From assembly GCA_024403855.1 (NCBI GenBank), contig JAKSRC010000003.1, forward strand, positions 1 to 64,000: a DNA stretch of 64,000 bases, in the 5' to 3' direction. Source of the stretch: Saccharofermentans sp. GTDB lineage: Bacteria; Bacillota; Clostridia; Saccharofermentanales; Saccharofermentanaceae. The position numbers and the translations under genes were made by a program. Positions 34,289 to 43,429 of this stretch are shown piece after piece. Positions within the stretch are counted from its first letter, which is position 1. Every line of letters starts with the position of its first letter. Below the pieces are notes generated by a model, which saw nothing but the letters and a program-made list of their open reading frames with translations, ran no database searches and was not told the origin of the DNA.

Positions 34289-35021
34289 CTCTTTCTCCTA
34301 TCGCATCCATTAGATTCACCATATATGTTCCAAGTCCTTTGGTGGTCTCTGCCTTTACACCACAGGATTTGAAGAATCGGCATGCCCTTGTGACGCTCTC
34401 GAAATCGTTCTCGAAAGCCAGATATGTTGTGATCACAGCACCGAGCATACAGCCGGTACCGGTCACCTGAGCCATCATCTTGGAACCACCTGAGATTTTT
34501 TCGATTCTGCCGTCGAAAGCCACAATGTCTGTCTTGCCGGTAGCGACGACTATCGCACCGGTGCTTTTCGAGAATTCGAGAGCAGACTTTTCGACCTGTT
34601 CCTGACTGATGTCCTGAGCGGCATCTACGCCGGAACTCTTATATGTGTCATCCGTAAGTGCCAGGATCTCTGAGTAGTTGCCCTTTATGCAGGCGAATTT
34701 ACCTGTTGTCAGAAGGAGCTTCGTATAAGTCTTTCGAAGCATTGAGCAGGACACTCCGACCGCATCCAGAGTAACGGGGATGCCGATTCTGTTTGCTTCC
34801 TTAAGGGAAAGCCTCATTGAAGTCATCCTCACATCAGTGATATTTCCCAGATTGAGAAGGAGGGAAGAGGCGGTTCTCGTAATCTCCGTGACCTCGTCAG
34901 GATGCTCTGCCATGATCGGTCTGGCACCCAAAGCAAGAATCGCGTTGGCGCAGTTGGTCATGGAGATCGGATTCGTTATGCAATGAATCAGCTTGCTTTT
35001 TTTGCAGCTTTTTTCTTCCAC
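34278..35021 (-). CDS. thiM: hydroxyethylthiazole kinase ThiM
   Basis: It phosphorylates the thiazole moiety for salvage. I place the start at a GTG (35021) giving 247 residues: GGAGG lies about 7 bp upstream and the following residues (LIHCITNPISMTNCANAIL) are where ThiM proteins normally begin. The reading frame continues 45 codons further upstream but that part has no ThiM similarity and lies within thiW. The C-terminal GTGCMLGAVI motif is intact. It overlaps thiW by 34 bp. Confidence 0.93.
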   Translation of the reverse strand: MEEKSCKKSKLIHCITNPISMTNCANAILALGARPIMAEHPDEVTEITRTASSLLLNLGNITDVRMTSMRLSLKEANRIGIPVTLDAVGVSCSMLRKTYTKLLLTTGKFACIKGNYSEILALTDDTYKSSGVDAAQDISQEQVEKSALEFSKSTGAIVVATGKTDIVAFDGRIEKISGGSKMMAQVTGTGCMLGAVITTYLAFENDFESVTRACRFFKSCGVKAETTKGLGTYMVNLMDAIGERDDI

Positions 35022-35536
35022 AACTTGCCTCCTTCTCTGATCCTTAACTGCATCTTCTGCAAAGCACCCATATGCTGGAGTCTGTAGAGAACGATGAGGG
35101 CGATTGTTCCGCCGATAAGTGTTCCGCAAATAAATGAAGGAACATAGAAGAACCATGTAAGGCCCTCTTTGCCCCAGAGAAAGGTCATTACGGGGTATGA
35201 GACGATAGCACCGATGACACCGGTTCCGATGACTTCACCGATAACTGCTGCCCAGATTTTTCCTTTGGAGACTTTATAAAGGATTCCTGAAAGCAATGCG
35301 CCGAAAACCGCACCCGTAAGAGCAAGCGGCGGGATTCCCATAACGGCCATTCTGATGACACCAATAAAGAGTGCTACCAGGAATGAATCCAAAGGACCAA
35401 GCAGTACTGCTGCGGTAATGTTAATAAGGTGAGCCATCGGGCACATGCCCTCAATTCTCAGGATCGGTGAGATTACGACACCGATTGCGATCAGCATTGC
35501 CATAACGGCAAGTCTTAAAATGTTGTATCTTTTCAT
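34988..35536 (-). CDS. thiW: thiazole-precursor ECF transporter substrate-binding subunit ThiW
   Basis: A 182-residue membrane protein with five to six helices (LAVMAMLIAIGVVISPI at the start), the S-component of an energy-coupling-factor transporter. ThiW proteins are predicted to import the thiazole precursor, which fits with thiM next to it. The C-terminus is lysine-rich and cytoplasmic. It is the first gene after the TPP riboswitch; the shared ECF ATPase/EcfT module must be elsewhere. AAGGAGT precedes the ATG. Confidence 0.93.
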   Translation of the reverse strand: MKRYNILRLAVMAMLIAIGVVISPILRIEGMCPMAHLINITAAVLLGPLDSFLVALFIGVIRMAVMGIPPLALTGAVFGALLSGILYKVSKGKIWAAVIGEVIGTGVIGAIVSYPVMTFLWGKEGLTWFFYVPSFICGTLIGGTIALIVLYRLQHMGALQKMQLRIREGGKLWKKKAAKKAS

Positions 35537-35558
35537 GACAACTCCTTTCGAATGAACG

Positions 35559-35591
35559 AAAAAAGGAAGCTGCCTGACTTAAGCAACTTCC
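35559..35591 (-). terminator. riboswitch-controlled terminator before thiW
   Basis: On the minus strand GGAAGTTGC and GCAGCTTCC form a 9-bp stem followed by TTTTTT. It lies between the TPP aptamer and thiW, in the place expected for the expression platform. Confidence 0.85.
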
Positions 35592-35611
35592 TTCAAAACA
35601 ACTTATATACG

Positions 35612-35703
35612 TTAAGTGTCCCTACGTTGGCATTACCCAAATCAGGTATTCGGTCGAAGGGAAAACCTTCCTCTCAGCCCGTATGCGAGCTCCCGTCCTT
35701 ATA
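35612..35703 (-). promoter_or_regulatory. TPP riboswitch (THI element)
   Basis: Read on the minus strand, it contains the THI-box core: GGGCTGAGAGGAAGG, then ACCGAATACCTGATTTGGGT, then AATGCCAACGTAGGGA. These are the HMP-sensing and pyrophosphate-sensing helices of the TPP aptamer. A terminator hairpin follows and then the thiWMEDC genes, so TPP should shut the operon off by transcription termination. Confidence 0.95.
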
Positions 35704-35902
35704 TTCGATTTTTCACATCAAAAGTTACACTAAAGTTCGTTTTGACGCAACACCTTTTTCAAACCGATTTTCATAAGGTTATCTGAAGCGTTTTTCGAGC
35801 CTTTGGCAACTGTTATTTGTCCTAAAAAGCCCAAAATCTCCATTTACTTTTGACGCTCGATTAATTATTATTCTTGTGTATTTCAATTAAAGGAGTGTAA
35901 TT
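35704..35902. other. divergent promoter region between thi operon and PPi-PFK
   Basis: About 200 bp. TTGACG at 35850-35855 is a likely -35 for the plus-strand PFK gene, with a weaker -10 about 17 bp on. The minus-strand promoter for the THI leader must lie between about 35710 and 35760, but no clean consensus was picked. AAAGGAG precedes 35903. Confidence 0.45.
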
Positions 35903-37561
35903 ATGGATATTTCACCACTTCAGAAGGCAAGATATGAGTACAGCCCTAAGCTTCCGGGCATGCTTAGAAACGGCATTTCCGAGATCTCCGTTCAGGAAGG
36001 CGCTGCTACACAGAGCGTTGCTGATCAGGACAAGATCAAGGCACTTTTCCCTAATACATACGGTAAGCCCGAGATCACATTCGTAAAGGGCGCTAACACA
36101 TCTGCAGCTAAGAAGCAGGTTGTAGGCGTTATTCTTTCAGGCGGTCAGGCTCCCGGCGGACACAACGTTATCTCCGGTCTCTATGACGCTTTGAAGGCTA
36201 CAAACAGCGAGAACGAACTCCTCGGCTTCAAGGGCGGTCCGGACGGACTTCTCAAGAACGATTATGTTGTATTCGACGACAAGTTCATCGATGCATACAG
36301 AAACACAGGTGGTTTCGACATCATCGGTTCCGGCAGAACAAAGCTTGAGACAGTTGAGCAGTTCCAGACAGTTGCAGCTAACGCTAAGGTAAACGGCCTC
36401 ACAGCTATCGTTATCATCGGCGGCGACGACTCCAACACAAACGCTGCTACACTCGCTGAGTACATGGCTGCTAACAACACAGGCATCCAGGTTATCGGCT
36501 GCCCTAAGACAATCGACGGCGACTTGAAGAACGAAGATATCGAAGCTTCTTTCGGTTTCGACACAGCTACAAAGACATATTCCGAGCTCATCGGTAACAT
36601 CGAGCGTGACGCTAACTCTGCAAAGAAGTACTGGCACTTCATCAAGGTAATGGGACGTTCTGCTTCCCACGTTGCTCTTGAGTGCGCTCTTGAGACACAG
36701 CCTAACATCTGCCTCATCGGTGAGGAAGTTGCAGCTAAGAAGATGTCTCTTGCTGATATCACAAACCAGATTGCTGATTCCGTTGAGAAGAGAGCAGCTA
36801 ACGGCAACAACTTCGGTGTTGCAATCATCCCTGAGGGTATCGTAGAGTTCGTTCCTGAGTTCTCCGCTCTCATCGCTGAGATCAACGAGCTCCTCGCAGG
36901 CGAGAAGACAGCAGCTTTCAATGCTCTTCCTGACTGGAACGCAAAGTATGAGTTTATCAAGGCTGGTCTTTCTGACGAAGCATTCAAGGTATTTGATATT
37001 CTTCCTCAGGGCATCCAGCAGCAGCTCTTCCTCGAGAGAGACCCTCACGGCAACGTTCAGGTATCCCTCATCGAGTCCGAGAAGCTCTTCTCCGAAATGG
37101 TTAAGAACGAACTCGCTAAGAGAAAGGCAGCTGGCACATTCAAGGGCAAGTTCGGCGCTCAGCACCACTTCTTCGGTTATGAAGGCCGTTGCGCATTCCC
37201 TTCTAACTTCGATGCAGACTACTGCTACTCTCTCGGCTTCAACGCTTTCATGCTCATCCAGTATGGCTTCACAGGTTACCTCTCAAAGGTTTCCAACATC
37301 AGCAAGCCTGCTGACGAGTGGGTTGCTGGCGGTATGCCTATCACAAAGATGATGAACATGGAGAGAAGAAACGGCGAGGATAAGCCGGTTATCCGTAAGG
37401 CTCTTGTTGAGCTCGACGGCAAGCCGTTCCAGTACTTCGCAGCAAACAGAGATAAGTGGGCTGTTGAGACATGCTTCACATTCCCTGGCGCTATCCAGTA
37501 CTTTGGACCTTCCGACGTTTGCGATCGTCCTACAGTTACTCTCACACTCGAGAAGGGCTGA
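35903..37561 (+). CDS. pfp: diphosphate-fructose-6-phosphate 1-phosphotransferase (PPi-PFK)
   Basis: A pyrophosphate-dependent phosphofructokinase of the long type, 552 residues. The glycine-rich start [12 protein letters not shown], the [10 protein letters not shown] motif (Asp in place of the ATP-PFK Gly marks PPi use) and PKTIDGDL with the catalytic Asp are all present. The enzyme is reversible and saves ATP in glycolysis. Codon use is strongly biased, indicating high expression. It is monocistronic, with a terminator 25 bp downstream. Together with the fused PGK-TIM gene it suggests a PPi-based glycolysis. Confidence 0.95.
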   Translation: MDISPLQKARYEYSPKLPGMLRNGISEISVQEGAATQSVADQDKIKALFPNTYGKPEITFVKGANTSAAKKQVVGVILSGGQAPGGHNVISGLYDALKATNSENELLGFKGGPDGLLKNDYVVFDDKFIDAYRNTGGFDIIGSGRTKLETVEQFQTVAANAKVNGLTAIVIIGGDDSNTNAATLAEYMAANNTGIQVIGCPKTIDGDLKNEDIEASFGFDTATKTYSELIGNIERDANSAKKYWHFIKVMGRSASHVALECALETQPNICLIGEEVAAKKMSLADITNQIADSVEKRAANGNNFGVAIIPEGIVEFVPEFSALIAEINELLAGEKTAAFNALPDWNAKYEFIKAGLSDEAFKVFDILPQGIQQQLFLERDPHGNVQVSLIESEKLFSEMVKNELAKRKAAGTFKGKFGAQHHFFGYEGRCAFPSNFDADYCYSLGFNAFMLIQYGFTGYLSKVSNISKPADEWVAGGMPITKMMNMERRNGEDKPVIRKALVELDGKPFQYFAANRDKWAVETCFTFPGAIQYFGPSDVCDRPTVTLTLEKG

Positions 37562-37584
37562 TAACTTAATATAAGTTGCTTAAT

Positions 37585-37614
37585 AGGGCTGCTCAGGTTT
37601 CTGGGCGGCCCTTT
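37585..37614 (+). terminator. terminator of the PPi-PFK gene
   Basis: A GGGCTGC/GCGGCCC stem with an 11-nt loop is followed by TTTTTGTT. Confidence 0.9.
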
Positions 37615-37653
37615 TTGTTGCCCGGTTGCGTTGAATTTGTGTAGTGTGGGTGC

Positions 37654-37745
37654 ACTCAACCAAAACGGCTGTTTTCCCCGTTTTTGGTTGAGTTTTTCGT
37701 GCCACACTCAACCAATTTACGCAAAATAGTCGATTTTGGTTGAGT
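37654..37745. repeat. two 40-bp palindromic units (ACTCAACCA...TGGTTGAGT)
   Basis: Units lie at 37654-37693 and 37706-37745, each exactly 40 bp and bounded by a 10-12 bp inverted repeat (ACTCAACCAA with TTGGTTGAGT); a 12-bp spacer separates them. Interiors differ. The plan is the same as that of the 36-bp TTATCC array at 16379: fixed length, conserved inverted ends, variable centre, short spacer. Confidence 0.85.
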
Positions 37746-37804
37746 GCATTTGGCTTGTCTCATAATATAATGAAGAAAAGCACTCAGCAGAGAGGTAAAA
37801 GACC

Positions 37805-38491
37805 ATGAAAAGATCAGAGATTAATAAAGCATTGAAGCGCATGGAAAGTGTACTCAATGAGCTGAAGATAAGTCTTCCGCCGTTCTGCAATTTCACGCCT
37901 GAAGAATGGAAGACAAAAGGTCACGAGTACGATGAAATCAGAGAAAACATGCTCGGCTGGGATATCACTGATTATGGCTTGGGCGATTTCGAAAAGGTGG
38001 GCTTTTCTCTGATCACTCTCCGCAACGGCAATCTCAAGGAAAAGGATAAGTATCCCAAGTCATACGCAGAAAAATTGCTTTTTATAGAGGAAGGCCAGTA
38101 TTCTCCGAACCATTTCCACTGGAATAAGATGGAAGATATTATTAATAAAGGTGGCGGCAACCTTCTGATTCGTGTCTACAATTCACTCCCGAATGAAGAG
38201 ATCGACAGGGAGAGCGATGTAACGGTTCACACTGACGGCAGAACTTATCAGGTTAAGGCCGGCACGCAGATCAGGCTTACTCCCGGCGAGAGCATTTCGA
38301 TTCAGCCTTATATGTATCACGATTTTGAGGTCGAAAAGGGTAGCGGTGCAGTAATGCTTGGCGAAGTATCCCAGGTAAATGACGACAATACAGATAACAG
38401 ATTTAATCCGCCGGTAGGAAGATTTCCGGAGATTATTGAGGACGAAGAGCCTTACAGACTTCTCTGCAATGAGTACCCCAAAGCTGACTGA
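37805..38491 (+). CDS. D-lyxose isomerase family protein (sugar isomerase, cupin)
   Basis: A 228-residue cupin of the D-lyxose ketol-isomerase family (YdaE-like), interconverting D-lyxose/D-xylulose and D-mannose/D-fructose. Metal ligands expected are the His pair in HFHWNKMEDI, Glu in the same strand and a His in MYHDFEVE. The GHEYDEIRENMLGWDITDYG segment is characteristic of the family. AGAGGT precedes the ATG. No other sugar genes adjoin it. Confidence 0.88.
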   Translation: MKRSEINKALKRMESVLNELKISLPPFCNFTPEEWKTKGHEYDEIRENMLGWDITDYGLGDFEKVGFSLITLRNGNLKEKDKYPKSYAEKLLFIEEGQYSPNHFHWNKMEDIINKGGGNLLIRVYNSLPNEEIDRESDVTVHTDGRTYQVKAGTQIRLTPGESISIQPYMYHDFEVEKGSGAVMLGEVSQVNDDNTDNRFNPPVGRFPEIIEDEEPYRLLCNEYPKAD

Positions 38492-38563
38492 GACTTTGAC
38501 AATTGCCACATAAAACACGCTGTTTTGCCTGAAAATGTAACCTATCTGTAAGGTAGGATAACC

Positions 38564-38592
38564 TTGACTTACTATAGCAACTAAAGCATTAT
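38564..38592 (+). promoter_or_regulatory. promoter candidate of the GH25 gene
   Basis: TTGACT at 38564-38569 and CATTAT at 38587-38592 are spaced 17 bp. It lies about 40 bp before the TTG start at 38631. Confidence 0.5.
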
Positions 38593-38630
38593 GTAAGTTG
38601 TATTATTATAAATTAAGCAGGGGTAACGGC

Positions 38631-40439
38631 TTGAAAAAGAAAGCAGAAAGCGGAAAACAGAGCTTTTTTACGAAGCTTTGTCTGGCGAGCGAGAAGACTG
38701 CAAGAGTTAGTCTGGTTCTTGCCGGAGCAATAGTTTTAGGAATAATCGGTACGGTAAGTGCAGTTGCGATCAGGAATAATTCCAATGTCGAACTGCTTTC
38801 CGAAAACGTTGAGCTCAATGCAGCTCAGGAATATCTCGATAAGGTTGCTTTTGCTGACGGTGAAAGCGACGCAACATCGGAACCTGAAGAAACTCAGATA
38901 CAGGTTAATGCAGTAGAGTCTTCTGAAGAGACAAAGGAAACAAAGCGTGGCGGACTTACAGGCGAGAATATCGTTGATGTTAAGGATCTTAAGTCATTAA
39001 GCGATGAAGACCTCCTTAAGGCAGTCAAGCAGGGTAAGGTCAAGGTTATTGCCAAGAAGGATATTAAGCAGGATCAGTCTCAGAATGTTAATGTGACACA
39101 TAAAGGATCCATTGCAGAAGCTCCTAAGGCGACAAACACTCCTACTCCCAAGCCTACTACACCTCCGGCAGTAGCTATTACAGTTACGCCTAAGCCGACA
39201 CCTACAATGGCACCTATCAAGGTTGTAAATTATCAGCTCGGTATTGATATCTCAGAGTTCCAGGGCACAATCGACTGGAAAAAGGTTAAGGCTGATGGAA
39301 TTGAATTTGCATTCATCAGATGCGGTGGCCGTGGATATTCAAAGGGCGGTTTGTATGAAGACAAGAAGTTTGCCCAGAACGTCAAGAATGCCAAGGCAGC
39401 AGGCGTAAAGGTCGGAGCTTATTTCTTCTCACAGGCTATAACAGTTGAAGAAGCGATTGAAGAAGCATCTTTGACACTTGCCATGGTTAATGGCTATGGC
39501 ATGGATCTTCCTGTTGTAATGGACTGGGAAACAGGTTCCGGTTATAGGACTCAGGTTTTGAAGGGTCAGGATTTCGCGAATGTATTGGACGCGTACTGCA
39601 CAATGATCGCGCAGAACGGTTACACTCCTTGCGTATATCTTTGCTCTGACGATATCAACAACAGACTTGGTAAGTATTCCGGACAGATTTTAGGCAAGTA
39701 CAAGCTCTGGTATGCATATCCTTACAGCTGCTACTGGAAATCAAGCAGCAGTTATAAATCCAACTACTATCAGACAGGTGATACTATCCCGCCTAGAAGT
39801 TATGCTTACGAGTACTGGCAGTATTCCTGGCATGGAAAAGTATCAGGTATCAGCACTGAGGTTGACCTTAACATCAAAATTCTGGGCAATACCACGCTCA
39901 AGGCACCTGAGATCAACATCACGAATAAGGCACCTGTGACATCGGTAGGACGCGACTTCAATCCTATGGATGGCGTAACAGGCAAGACATCACAGGGCGT
40001 TTCAACGACCAAGGATCTTACATATGCACTCACGAATGCATCCGGTCAGGCAGTATCACTTGATCAGGCAAAGCAGACAATAGGAAAGTATCTGATTACA
40101 TATACTTTCAAGGATCCTTTCAGAGGATCGATTACTGCAACGGCAGTATGGGAGGTAACAGCGGCAACAGTCTCTGATACACCTACACCGACTCCGGAGA
40201 CACCTGAGACAAGTGATCCGTCAAGTGGTGCTACAGATACACCTACGCCTGTACCTGAAAGTGGTGCAACGGACACACCTACACCTACACCTGAGGGAAG
40301 CGTAGATACACCAACACCGACGCCGACATCTACACCAACTCCTACACCTGTTCCTCAGCCATCTGAGACAAATGGTGGCGGCAACAGTGGTAGCGACTCA
40401 AACGGCGGCGGAGACAATACAGATTCAGGCAACACATAA
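38631..40439 (+). CDS. membrane-anchored GH25 lysozyme (muramidase)
   Basis: A cell-wall hydrolase of glycoside hydrolase family 25. The start is TTG at 38631 (AGGGG about 8 bp upstream); an in-frame TTG 33 bp earlier is less well placed. After a basic start, a membrane helix at about residues 25-48 anchors the protein. An acidic linker leads to the GH25 domain at about 200-415 (LGIDISEFQGTIDW, then VVMDWETGSGY with the catalytic DxE pair). A small Ig-like domain follows, then Thr/Pro repeats (DTPTPTPE type) and a Gly/Ser-rich end. It lies just before an HdeD-like membrane protein gene. Confidence 0.92.
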   Translation: MKKKAESGKQSFFTKLCLASEKTARVSLVLAGAIVLGIIGTVSAVAIRNNSNVELLSENVELNAAQEYLDKVAFADGESDATSEPEETQIQVNAVESSEETKETKRGGLTGENIVDVKDLKSLSDEDLLKAVKQGKVKVIAKKDIKQDQSQNVNVTHKGSIAEAPKATNTPTPKPTTPPAVAITVTPKPTPTMAPIKVVNYQLGIDISEFQGTIDWKKVKADGIEFAFIRCGGRGYSKGGLYEDKKFAQNVKNAKAAGVKVGAYFFSQAITVEEAIEEASLTLAMVNGYGMDLPVVMDWETGSGYRTQVLKGQDFANVLDAYCTMIAQNGYTPCVYLCSDDINNRLGKYSGQILGKYKLWYAYPYSCYWKSSSSYKSNYYQTGDTIPPRSYAYEYWQYSWHGKVSGISTEVDLNIKILGNTTLKAPEINITNKAPVTSVGRDFNPMDGVTGKTSQGVSTTKDLTYALTNASGQAVSLDQAKQTIGKYLITYTFKDPFRGSITATAVWEVTAATVSDTPTPTPETPETSDPSSGATDTPTPVPESGATDTPTPTPEGSVDTPTPTPTSTPTPTPVPQPSETNGGGNSGSDSNGGGDNTDSGNT

Positions 40440-40464
40440 TACCGACGAAAGCGAGGAGCAGATT

Positions 40465-41154
40465 ATGGCAAAGAAAGAACCCAAGGCAAAGAAGCAGAAG
40501 AAGAACAAGATTGCTGATTACAAACTCAGTTCAATTATTTTGGATATAGTAATGCTCTTTTTGGGTCTGATCTTCTTCATCGGAACGTTAGCTGGCAAGG
40601 GCGATGAAATTGCATCCGGATTTGTCAGAATCGTTGGCGGAGTCATGATCATTGTCGGCATACTTGAACTTATCAATTTCCTAAGAATCAAGGAAAAGAC
40701 AGTTTTCGACTGGATCGTCCTGATTATTGCTGCTGCAATCGCTGTAACCGGAATAGTATTTATCGTAAATCCTCTTCCGATCATCACTGTATTCAATTTC
40801 ATTTTCGGAATCATCATCGCCGTATATGCGATTATCATCATCGTTTCTGCTCTTGGAACATTGAGACCTGCCGGTGCTAAATACTGGTGGTTCTCGCTCC
40901 TTTTCGGTCTTGCCGCTCTCGGACTTGGAATCTTTGTAGGTTTCTTTAACGGCGCGACAAAGACACTCACGATTATCATCGGAATTACTCTGGTTGTCGG
41001 TGCAATCGGTGGTATTGCCAACGCTATCCTCGCTTCCCAGGCGAAAAAGGAATATAAGGCAAATTCCAAGATCCTTGAGGATGCAAAGTACACTGTTGAA
41101 TCAGAGACAGTCGCTTCCGACGATAAGAACTCCGATGATACTGTAAAGTACTGA
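40465..41154 (+). CDS. HdeD/DUF308-like membrane protein
   Basis: A 229-residue protein with a Lys-rich cytoplasmic start (MAKKEPKAKKQKKNK), about six membrane helices and an acidic tail (SDDKNSDDTVKY). Paired helices with Gly-rich turns match DUF308/HdeD-type proteins. ATG at 40465 has GAGGAG upstream; the longer frame only reads the C-terminal repeat of the GH25 gene. It is probably cotranscribed with the GH25 gene. The function is unknown. Confidence 0.8.
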   Translation: MAKKEPKAKKQKKNKIADYKLSSIILDIVMLFLGLIFFIGTLAGKGDEIASGFVRIVGGVMIIVGILELINFLRIKEKTVFDWIVLIIAAAIAVTGIVFIVNPLPIITVFNFIFGIIIAVYAIIIIVSALGTLRPAGAKYWWFSLLFGLAALGLGIFVGFFNGATKTLTIIIGITLVVGAIGGIANAILASQAKKEYKANSKILEDAKYTVESETVASDDKNSDDTVKY

Positions 41155-41191
41155 TTTTCGAGCACTAAGAAAGACAGGGAAGGACCCTCTT

Positions 41192-41830
41192 ATGGAAGTT
41201 AATTACATCGGACATGCGTGTTTTGTAATCAGGTTCAACACCGGCCTTACAGTTTGTTTTGATCCATACAAATCCGGTTCTGTACCGGGACTTTCAGATG
41301 CAAATGCTTGTGCTGATGAAGTTTTCTGCTCTCATTCTCACGCTGATCATGCGGATTACGAATCTGTCAGAGAACCATTTGACCGTTATACAGGTGAAGC
41401 TCCGCAAATCGAAGTTATTAAATCTTTCCACGACGAATGCGAAGGTGCAAAGCGTGGCAGAAATAACATCACCAAAGTAACATCCGGTGGCGAGACTGTC
41501 GTTCATATGGGCGATATCGGCTGCGATCTGACTTCTGAACAGATCGAAATAATAAAGGGTTGCGATCTTCTTATGATTCCGGTCGGAGGCTTTTTCACAA
41601 TCGACTGCAAGCAGGCAAACGAGCTGGTAAAGCTCATTGATCCTAAGGTTGTCATTCCTATGCACTACAGGAGTAAAAAGTTCGGATACGATATGATCTC
41701 AGGAAGAGAAGAATTCGTTGAGCTCATTGGAAATGACGGCGATCGCGAGATAGTAAGTCGAAAAGGAATCGTTGACGAGTTGCCTGAAGTGAAGTCACTT
41801 CTCCTGATGGAGCCTTTAAGAATTTTCTAA
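41192..41830 (+). CDS. metallo-beta-lactamase fold hydrolase
   Basis: A 212-residue MBL-fold protein of the UlaG/UPF0173-like type. It has IGHACFVI at the start, the SHSHADHAD metal motif (HxHxDH), HMGDIGCD and IPMHYRSKKF near the end. Substrate unknown; relatives act on phosphodiester or cyclic ester bonds. GGAAGGA precedes the ATG. It lies between an HdeD-like and a DUF1846 gene. Confidence 0.88.
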   Translation: MEVNYIGHACFVIRFNTGLTVCFDPYKSGSVPGLSDANACADEVFCSHSHADHADYESVREPFDRYTGEAPQIEVIKSFHDECEGAKRGRNNITKVTSGGETVVHMGDIGCDLTSEQIEIIKGCDLLMIPVGGFFTIDCKQANELVKLIDPKVVIPMHYRSKKFGYDMISGREEFVELIGNDGDREIVSRKGIVDELPEVKSLLLMEPLRIF

Positions 41831-41896
41831 GAAACGAATTTTGTAACATAAGAACGGTCCCTGATGCGATATAATTTCACGCAGGAGGGTGTGAGT

Positions 41897-43381
41897 ATGT
41901 TTAAAATCGGTTTTTCAAATGACAAGTATGTTGAGCTTCAGAGCCAGCATATCAGAGAGCGCGTTGACAAGTTCGGCGGCAAGCTTTATCTCGAATTCGG
42001 CGGCAAATTATTCGACGATTATCACGCATCAAGAGTATTACCCGGATTTGAGCCCGACAGTAAGATCAGAATGCTTAAGGCTCTTTCTGAAGAAGCAGAG
42101 ATCGTAATCGCAATTAATGCTGATGCTATTGAGAAGAATAAGAGAAGAGGCGACCTTGGTATCACTTACGACCAGGAAGTTCTCAGACTTATTGATGCTT
42201 TCACAGAGTTCGGACTCATGGTAGGAAGCGTTGTAATTACTCAGTTTGCAGGTCAGGCTTTGGCAGAGAAGTTTGAATCCAGACTTCGTGGCTTAGGCGT
42301 TAAGACATACAGACATTATCCTATTGCAGGATATCCTTCCGACATCCCGCTTATCGTAAGCGAAGATGGTTACGGCAAGAATGACTATATTGAGACAACA
42401 AGAAAGCTCGTTGTCGTTACAGCACCCGGCCCCGGTTCCGGAAAGATGGCTACATGCTTATCACAGCTCTATCACGAGAATAAGCGTGGCATCAAGGCTG
42501 GCTATGCTAAGTTTGAGACATTCCCTATCTGGTCAATCCCGCTTCAGCACCCTGTAAATGTTGCTTATGAAGCAGCAACAGCAGACCTTGCTGACGTTAA
42601 TATGATCGATCCTTTCCACCTTGAAGCATATGGAAAGACAACTGTTAACTATAACAGAGACGTTGAGATTTTCCCTGTAGTAAATGCTATTTTCGAGAAG
42701 ATCTACGGAGAGAGCCCTTACAAGTCACCTACGGACATGGGCGTAAACATGGCAGGCTTTGCAATCGTTGATGATGAGGCATGCCAGGAAGCATCCAGAC
42801 AGGAAATCATCAGAAGATACTATGAGGCAAAGATGGCTACACGTGCCGGCAATTCTGACGGTTCCGATGTAACAAAGATCGAATTCCTCATGAAGAAGAG
42901 CGGAATTGATATTTCTGATCGCCGCGTAATCAGTGCAGCTTCTGTTCGTGCTGAATCAACAGGCGCTCCGGCAGTTGCTTTGGAACTTCCTGACGGACAG
43001 ATTGTCACAGGCAAGACAACACCTCTTCTTGGACCAGCTTCTGCAGCTCTCCTTAACGCACTTAAGGTTCTTGCAGGAATCGCACACGACATTCCGTTGA
43101 TCTCACCCAATGTCATTGAGCCTATCTCTGATCTTAAGATCAATCACATGGGCAACCACAACCCCAGACTTCATACAGATGAGGTTCTTACAGCTCTTGC
43201 AATCAGCGCTGCAACCAACCCGGTAGCTGAACTTGCAATGCAGCAGCTTGGTAATCTTGCGAGAAGCGATGCTCACTCAACAACTATGATGAGCTCAGTT
43301 GATATCAATATGTTCCACAAGCTTGGTATCAACCTTACTTGCGAGCCTGTATACGAGACAAAGAAGCTTTATCACAGATAA
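41897..43381 (+). CDS. DUF1846-family protein
   Basis: A 494-residue cytoplasmic protein matching DUF1846, a large conserved family in Firmicutes of unknown function with an ATP/GTP-like [11 protein letters not shown] motif (about residue 177) and a [25 protein letters not shown] start. The C-terminal domain has [19 protein letters not shown] at 41897 is preceded by AGGAGGG; a start 33 bp upstream has no site. Codon bias suggests solid expression. A strong terminator follows. Confidence 0.93.
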   Translation: MFKIGFSNDKYVELQSQHIRERVDKFGGKLYLEFGGKLFDDYHASRVLPGFEPDSKIRMLKALSEEAEIVIAINADAIEKNKRRGDLGITYDQEVLRLIDAFTEFGLMVGSVVITQFAGQALAEKFESRLRGLGVKTYRHYPIAGYPSDIPLIVSEDGYGKNDYIETTRKLVVVTAPGPGSGKMATCLSQLYHENKRGIKAGYAKFETFPIWSIPLQHPVNVAYEAATADLADVNMIDPFHLEAYGKTTVNYNRDVEIFPVVNAIFEKIYGESPYKSPTDMGVNMAGFAIVDDEACQEASRQEIIRRYYEAKMATRAGNSDGSDVTKIEFLMKKSGIDISDRRVISAASVRAESTGAPAVALELPDGQIVTGKTTPLLGPASAALLNALKVLAGIAHDIPLISPNVIEPISDLKINHMGNHNPRLHTDEVLTALAISAATNPVAELAMQQLGNLARSDAHSTTMMSSVDINMFHKLGINLTCEPVYETKKLYHR

Positions 43382-43396
43382 GTTTAAAAGTTTAAC

Positions 43397-43429
43397 GGCG
43401 GTTCCATCTTTTTGGGACCGCCTTTTTTT
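43397..43429 (+). terminator. terminator of DUF1846 gene abutting the next start codon
   Basis: A GGCGGTTCC/GGACCGCC stem is followed by seven T. The ATG of the acyltransferase gene begins at the next base (43430). Confidence 0.9.

Noticed and set aside
34278-35156. A longer ThiM beginning at 35156
   Set aside because: The extra 45 residues lie inside thiW, have no ThiM similarity, and a GTG with GGAGG stands at 35021 just before the conserved region.
36137-37168. A 343-residue minus-strand reading frame inside the PPi-PFK gene
   Set aside because: It is a shadow produced by the strong codon bias of the real gene; no ribosome site and no similarity.
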